From: PALSA-612 sp035652235
GTDB lineage: Bacteria > Actinomycetota > Thermoleophilia > Gaiellales > Gaiellaceae
Direction of reading: 5' to 3'
DNA: 40,223 nucleotides
NCBI GenBank assembly: GCA_035652235.1
Contig: DASREE010000049.1
Coordinates: forward strand, 1 to 40,223
Shown in pieces: positions 36,453 through 40,223 of this stretch. The translations under genes were made by a program, and so were the position numbers. Each line of letters starts with the position of its first letter. Within the stretch, counting starts at the first letter, position 1. The notes under the pieces are model-generated. The model worked only from the letters and a program-made list of their open reading frames with translations, was not told the DNA's origin and did not search any database.

Positions 36453-38468
36453 ATGTCGCACGACACCGACAAGCTGATCCGCCAGCTGTCGCTGGTCGCC
36501 TTCCTCATGGCCGACCGGCGCCCGCTCACCGCCCGCGACGTGAAGCAGAACGTGGAGGGCTACTCGGAGATGTCCGACGAGGCGTTCGCCCGCCGCTTCT
36601 ACTCCGACCGGGCGGAGCTCCTCGCGCTCGGCGTGCCGCTCCAGTCGCAGCGGGACGAGTTCACCGGCGAGGAGCTGTACACGCTCCGCTCGGAGCGGTA
36701 CTTCCTGCCGCCGCTCGAGCTGACCGACGAGGAGCTCGCCGCGCTGCAGACCTGCCTGTACCTGCTCGAGGGCCAGTTCGCCTACGCCGAGCCGTTCCGG
36801 CTCGCGCTGCAGAACCTCACCCTCGGCCGGCCCGGCTTCCGGGAGGCGCCGACCGAGATCGCCGAGCGGGTCGAGGTGCGCGACCCAGACTACTCGCCCG
36901 AGCTCGCCGGCCGGCTGAGCAAGCTCGAGACGGCCATCTCCAAGCAGCGCACCGTCAAGTTCGACTACTGGTCGATCGCCCGCGACGAGACCCGCGAGCG
37001 GAGAGTCGACCCGTACGCGCTGCTGCCCCACGAGGGGAGCTGGTACGTGATCGGCCGCGACCACGGACGCGGCGAGATCCGCACCTTCCGCGTCTCGCGC
37101 ATCCGGGGTGAGATTCGCTTCGCCACGCGTCGCGAGCGCGACTTCCGGCTGCCGGCCGGGTTCAGCGCCGCCGAGCATCGGCCGCCGCCGCCGTGGCAGA
37201 TCGGGCCTGCGCTGGGCGAGGCGCGGATCGAACTGTCCGGCGACACCGCCTGGTGGGTCGAGCGCACATACCGCCGGCAGGGCACGGTCGAGGACGGCGT
37301 CTTCGTCACCCCGTACGCCGATCTCGACCACCTCGCCGCCTGGATCCTGCGCCTCGACGGCCGCGCGCAGCCGCTCGACCCGCCCGAGCTCCGGCGCAGG
37401 GTCGCGTCCGGACTCCGCCGCGTCCTCGAGCGGCACACGGGCGCGCCGCCGGTCCCGGCCGAGCCCGCACCCCGCGAGGCGCAGGAGGCCCCGGAGCGGC
37501 TGGCCGGCCCCGTCAGCCCCGAGCGGTTCGGCGTGCTTCAGGCCCTGCTCGCCTACCTGCTCAGCGCCTGCGGCGACGAATCGCGGGCGGTCATCCCGGC
37601 GGCCGGCCTCGCCGAGCGCTTCGGGATCCCGCTCGAGTCGCTCGAGGAGCACCTGTCGCTCCTCAACCTGGTCAACTTCGGGGGAGGCTGCTACGCCGTC
37701 TACGCCGAGCTGGACGGAGACACGGTGCGGATCGACAAGGAGCTCTTCGGCGACACGTTCCGCTCGCCGCCGCGGCTCACGCCGCTCGAGGCCCGCGCCA
37801 TCCGGCTCGCCCTCGAGTTCGTCGGGCCGATGATCGCCGCGGAGGCGCACCGTCCCCTCGACAAGGTGCGCCGCAAGCTCGAGGAGACGTTCGGCGAGTT
37901 CGACCTCACGCAGACGGCGGTTGCGCCGGAGGACCGGGCCGAGGAGGCGCTGATCGCGACCCTGAGCGAGGCCGTCAAGCGGCGGCGGGTGGTCGAGCTC
38001 GAGTACTGGAAGGTGGGCGAGGAGCAGGCGGTCACGCACCTCGTCGAGCCGTACGTGCTCGAGCGGCAGCTCCCCTACTGGTACGTGCACACGTGGGACC
38101 GGACGCGCGGCGGCCAGCGCAGCTTCCGGCTCGACCGGATGCGGGCGGCCCGCCCGACGAAGGAGACGTTCGAGCCGCGCGAGGGCTTCGAGCCGGTGCG
38201 ACTCCGCGACGCGCGGGTGGCGCGCATCCTCTTCTCGCCTGCGGTCGCCCGCTGGGAGGTCGAGCGCGGCGCGGAGCCGCTCGCCGACGGGAGCGCTCTC
38301 GCCGAGCAGAAGGTGGGGAGCCCTGAGTGGCTCGTCAGCGAGATTCTCCGCTTCCTGGGCGAGGCGGTCGTGGTCGAGCCCGAAGACCTGCGCCTCCGCG
38401 TCGCCGCGCGCGCCCGCGAGCTCCTTGCGGCGCTCGGCCTCTCGCGCGTCCGCGTGACCGCCCCGTAG
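36453..38468 (+). CDS. pafBC: PafB-PafC fusion, WYL-domain transcriptional regulator
   Basis: PafBC is the actinobacterial activator of the RecA/LexA-independent DNA-damage response; in mycobacteria PafB and PafC are separate proteins encoded next to the Pup-proteasome system. Here the 671 residues contain both halves. The first has an N-terminal winged helix (about 5-60, LTARDVKQNVEGYSEMSDEAFARRFYSDRAELLALG) and WYL domain 1 (about 162-225; RVDPYALLPHEGSWYVIGRD, WYV at 197-199). The second half has its own HTH-like region (about 355-410) and WYL domain 2 (about 507-568; VEPYVLERQLPYWYVHTWD). No pafA, prcAB or dop is visible, so it has left its usual context. Confidence 0.9.
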   Translation: MSHDTDKLIRQLSLVAFLMADRRPLTARDVKQNVEGYSEMSDEAFARRFYSDRAELLALGVPLQSQRDEFTGEELYTLRSERYFLPPLELTDEELAALQTCLYLLEGQFAYAEPFRLALQNLTLGRPGFREAPTEIAERVEVRDPDYSPELAGRLSKLETAISKQRTVKFDYWSIARDETRERRVDPYALLPHEGSWYVIGRDHGRGEIRTFRVSRIRGEIRFATRRERDFRLPAGFSAAEHRPPPPWQIGPALGEARIELSGDTAWWVERTYRRQGTVEDGVFVTPYADLDHLAAWILRLDGRAQPLDPPELRRRVASGLRRVLERHTGAPPVPAEPAPREAQEAPERLAGPVSPERFGVLQALLAYLLSACGDESRAVIPAAGLAERFGIPLESLEEHLSLLNLVNFGGGCYAVYAELDGDTVRIDKELFGDTFRSPPRLTPLEARAIRLALEFVGPMIAAEAHRPLDKVRRKLEETFGEFDLTQTAVAPEDRAEEALIATLSEAVKRRRVVELEYWKVGEEQAVTHLVEPYVLERQLPYWYVHTWDRTRGGQRSFRLDRMRAARPTKETFEPREGFEPVRLRDARVARILFSPAVARWEVERGAEPLADGSALAEQKVGSPEWLVSEILRFLGEAVVVEPEDLRLRVAARARELLAALGLSRVRVTAP

Positions 38469-38486
38469 CGCCGGTCCGCGTCCTGC

Positions 38487-39491
38487 TCACGCCGCCGTCA
38501 GACGGCTGCGAATCCGCCGCGCCGCCCAGGCGGCGTAGCCCGCGAGCTCGGGGTCGTCGCGGAACGACGCGAGCACGGCCAGATGCTCCTCGCCGCCCGT
38601 GTTGCCGAGCGCGATCAGGGCGTTTCGCTTCAGGTAGCGGCCGTCGTTTCGCGGCACGTACAGCCGCTCGTAGCGAGCGGCCAGCTCCCCGTCCGCCGAG
38701 CGCAGCCAGTCGAGGAGCGAGACGACGGGCTCGGCGCCGCCGTCCAGGGCCTCGCCGGCGCGCCGCTTCTCGACACCGCGGTTCCAGGGGCACACCTCCT
38801 GGCAGATGTCGCAGCCGTACACCTGCGCGCCGAGCTCGGCCCGGTACGGCTCGGGGATCGGGCGGGCCGACTGCGTCCAGTAGGACAGGCATCTGGTCGC
38901 GTCGAGGGTGCCGGGCTCGTCGAGGGCGCCGGTCGGGCAGCGCTCGACGCACAGGCGGCAGGAGCCGCAGTCGAGCTGGAGCGGTGGCGTGAGCTCGACC
39001 TCGGCATCGGTCACGAGCGTCCCGAGGACGACCCAGGAGCCGTGCCGCTGGGTGATCAGCATGGTGTTCTTGCCGTAGAAGCCGAGCCCGGCGCGCGCCG
39101 CCGCCTCGCGGTCGACGTGCTGGTTCGCGTCCACGAGGACGCGGTAGGCGCCGCCGAGGCGCCGCCCGAGCGCGTCCAGCCTCTCGCGCAGGGCCGCGTA
39201 CGCGTCCGACCACGTGTAGCGCGGTAGCCGGCCCTCCCCCGCTTTCGGCTCGGGCCCCGGCCGGTAGTAGCAGAGCGCCGCCGAGACGACCGTCCGCGCC
39301 CCCGGCAGGAGCCGCTCCGGGTGGCAGGAGACGTCGGGTCTCGCCGTCGTGAAGCGCATGTCCGCGAACAGCCCTCTCGCCCGCCGCTCGCGCATGTGCC
39401 GTTCCGTGTCCGCGTACGGCTCGGCCGCCGTCGCGCCGACCGCGTCCAAGCCGAGCTCGGCGGCGAGCTGTTCGAGCTCCGTTCGCGTCAC
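38487..39491 (-). CDS. queG: Epoxyqueuosine reductase QueG
   Basis: QueG reduces epoxyqueuosine to queuosine in tRNA, using cobalamin and two [4Fe-4S] clusters. The 334 residues include the QueG N-terminus (LGLDAVGATAAEPYADTERHMRERRARG), CHPERLLPGARTVVSAALCYY, DREAAARAGLGFYGKNTMLITQ (127-148) and the ferredoxin-like clusters C175-x2-C178-x2-C181-x3-C185 and C227-x2-C230-x3-C234 plus C201. A short HEAT-like tail (YLKRNALIALGNTGG, 286-300) follows, as in other QueG proteins. I chose GTG 39491; the frame is open further upstream, but that part overlaps the divergent gene. Together with QueA and Tgt it completes three queuosine steps in this window. Confidence 0.95.
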   Translation of the reverse strand: MTRTELEQLAAELGLDAVGATAAEPYADTERHMRERRARGLFADMRFTTARPDVSCHPERLLPGARTVVSAALCYYRPGPEPKAGEGRLPRYTWSDAYAALRERLDALGRRLGGAYRVLVDANQHVDREAAARAGLGFYGKNTMLITQRHGSWVVLGTLVTDAEVELTPPLQLDCGSCRLCVERCPTGALDEPGTLDATRCLSYWTQSARPIPEPYRAELGAQVYGCDICQEVCPWNRGVEKRRAGEALDGGAEPVVSLLDWLRSADGELAARYERLYVPRNDGRYLKRNALIALGNTGGEEHLAVLASFRDDPELAGYAAWAARRIRSRLTAA

Positions 39492-39544
39492 GAGCGAAGT
39501 GTGCCTCGCCTCGGCCTGTACAGCCACGCGCCGGCCGGGACGGT

Positions 39545-39550
39545 TAGCAT
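39545..39550 (+). promoter_or_regulatory. Putative -10 (TAGCAT) for leaderless oxidoreductase
   Basis: TAGCAT ends 8 nt before GTG 39559, the same hexamer and spacing as at gcvT. On the other strand queG has CACACT (39498-39503) 6 nt before its GTG. Confidence 0.45.
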
Positions 39551-39558
39551 CGCGCTGC

Positions 39559-40223
39559 GTGAAGGCGATCCGCATCCACGAGGACGGCGGGCCCGACGTC
39601 CTCCGCTACGAGGACGTCCCCGACCCGGAGCCTGCTCCGGGCCAGGTGCTCGTCCGCCTGCGGGCGGCCTCGCTCAACCACCTCGACGTCTGGGTGCGGA
39701 AGGGCCTCCCTTCCGTGCCGAAGCCGCGCATCCTCGGCGCCGACGGAGCTGGCATCGTCGAGGCCGTCGGCGACGGGGTGGCCAGCCTGGAGCCGGGGCA
39801 GCGCGTGGTGATCAACCCCGGCGTGGTCGAGGACGGCCGCATGCGCGTCGTCGGCGAGGCGATGGACGGCACGCACGCCGAGCTGATCGCGCTTCCGGCC
39901 GGCAACGTCTACCCGCTCGACGACGCCGTCTCGTTCGAGGAGGCGGCCGCCTTCCCGCTCGTGTTCGAGACCGCCTACCGGATGCTCATGACGAGGGCGC
40001 GGCTGCAGGAGGGCGAATGGGTGCTGATCTGGGGCATCGGCGGTGGGGTTGCGACGGCGGCGATGTCGATCGCGAAAGCGCTCGGCGCGCACGTGATCGT
40101 CACGTCGTCGAGCGACGAGAAGCTCGCGCGCGCGCAGGAGCTCGGTGCCGACGCCGGCGTGAACCACGCGACGGGCGACGTCGTCGCAGCGGTGAAGGAG
40201 CTGAGCGGCGGCGGCGCGCATGT
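39559..40223 (+). CDS. Medium-chain dehydrogenase/reductase (quinone oxidoreductase-like), 3' end outside window
   Basis: This NAD(P)H-dependent MDR-superfamily enzyme is cut by the window end after about 221 residues. The GroES-like part has MKAIRIHEDGGPDVLRYEDVP, PGQVLVRLRAASLNHLDVWVRKG and LGADGAGIVEAVG. The Rossmann part has VLIWGIGGGVATAAMSIAKALGAHVIVTSSSDEKLARAQELGAD. The usual structural-zinc lobe with four Cys is missing: NPGVVEDGRMRVVGEAMDGTHAEL runs straight through. The catalytic zinc ligands (Cys, GHE) are absent too. It is therefore a zinc-free type, and the substrate is unknown. GTG 39559 is supported by the N-terminus and the -10 element. Confidence 0.9.
   Translation, partial: MKAIRIHEDGGPDVLRYEDVPDPEPAPGQVLVRLRAASLNHLDVWVRKGLPSVPKPRILGADGAGIVEAVGDGVASLEPGQRVVINPGVVEDGRMRVVGEAMDGTHAELIALPAGNVYPLDDAVSFEEAAAFPLVFETAYRMLMTRARLQEGEWVLIWGIGGGVATAAMSIAKALGAHVIVTSSSDEKLARAQELGADAGVNHATGDVVAAVKELSGGGAH

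Noticed and set aside
1..40223. CRISPR arrays, insertion sequences, prophage, tRNA or rRNA genes
   Set aside because: No spaced direct repeats, transposase or integrase frames, or recognisable cloverleaf or rRNA sequence were found.

Overview
This is a very GC-rich bacterial chromosome window with many GTG starts, frequent stop/start overlaps and no mobile elements, tRNA, rRNA or CRISPR that I can see. Gene content points to Actinomycetota, most likely class Thermoleophilia (an inference from family resemblance, not a search). The clues are a complete dcw cluster without ftsA, a meso-DAP-type MurE, a PafB-PafC fusion, an ECF sigma factor paired with an alkylguanine-DNA methyltransferase, and small zinc-ribbon proteins.

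Layout. 1-633: N-terminal part of gcvT (minus). 784-16149: dcw cluster, all minus, in the order mraZ-rsmH-ftsL-ftsI-murE-murF-mraY-(82-aa protein)-murD-ftsW-murG-murC-murB-ftsQ-ftsZ, mostly with 1-4 bp overlaps. mraZ has a four-copy 10-bp MraZ box array over its promoter. murE has its own predicted leaderless promoter. ftsZ has a strong dedicated promoter (TTGACA-17-TACGCT) surrounded by TGCCGT half-sites. 16267-21253: PfkB kinase, divergent sigma/ogt pair, a MshEN-domain protein, a degenerate OmpR-type regulator and a UbiB-type kinase. 21315-27392: queA, a 98-aa protein, tgt, yajC, secDF and a phasin-like protein in one minus-strand run, combining queuosine synthesis with Sec export. 27420-31810: a small coiled-coil gene, a canonical OmpR-type two-component pair, a secreted protein and a DUF4015-type glycosidase-like protein. 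31835-34457: a remnant of an enolase-superfamily gene, a CPA1 antiporter and a 3-hydroxyacyl-CoA dehydrogenase. 34677-38468: a zinc-ribbon/SPOR gene pair behind a tiny leader ORF, a Cys/His-motif protein behind phased TTAAC repeats, and PafBC. 38487-40223: queG and a divergent, truncated MDR oxidoreductase.

How the genes work together. The dcw block supplies peptidoglycan precursors (MurB-G, MraY) and the divisome core (FtsL, FtsI, FtsW, FtsQ, FtsZ). The SPOR protein may add a septal peptidoglycan reader. QueA, Tgt and QueG are three steps of tRNA queuosine modification. YajC-SecDF supports export. Sigma/Ogt and PafBC are DNA-damage functions.

The most unusual signal is regulatory. Eleven gene or leader-ORF starts, nearly all at the head of transcription units, have a TANNNT hexamer ending 6-9 nt before the start codon, which suggests widespread leaderless transcription. 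Two divergent gene pairs have overlapping back-to-back -10 elements. Protein-level candidates are the 82-aa methyltransferase-like half domain between mraY and murD, the receiver lacking its phosphoacceptor loop, and the MshEN fusion beside it.
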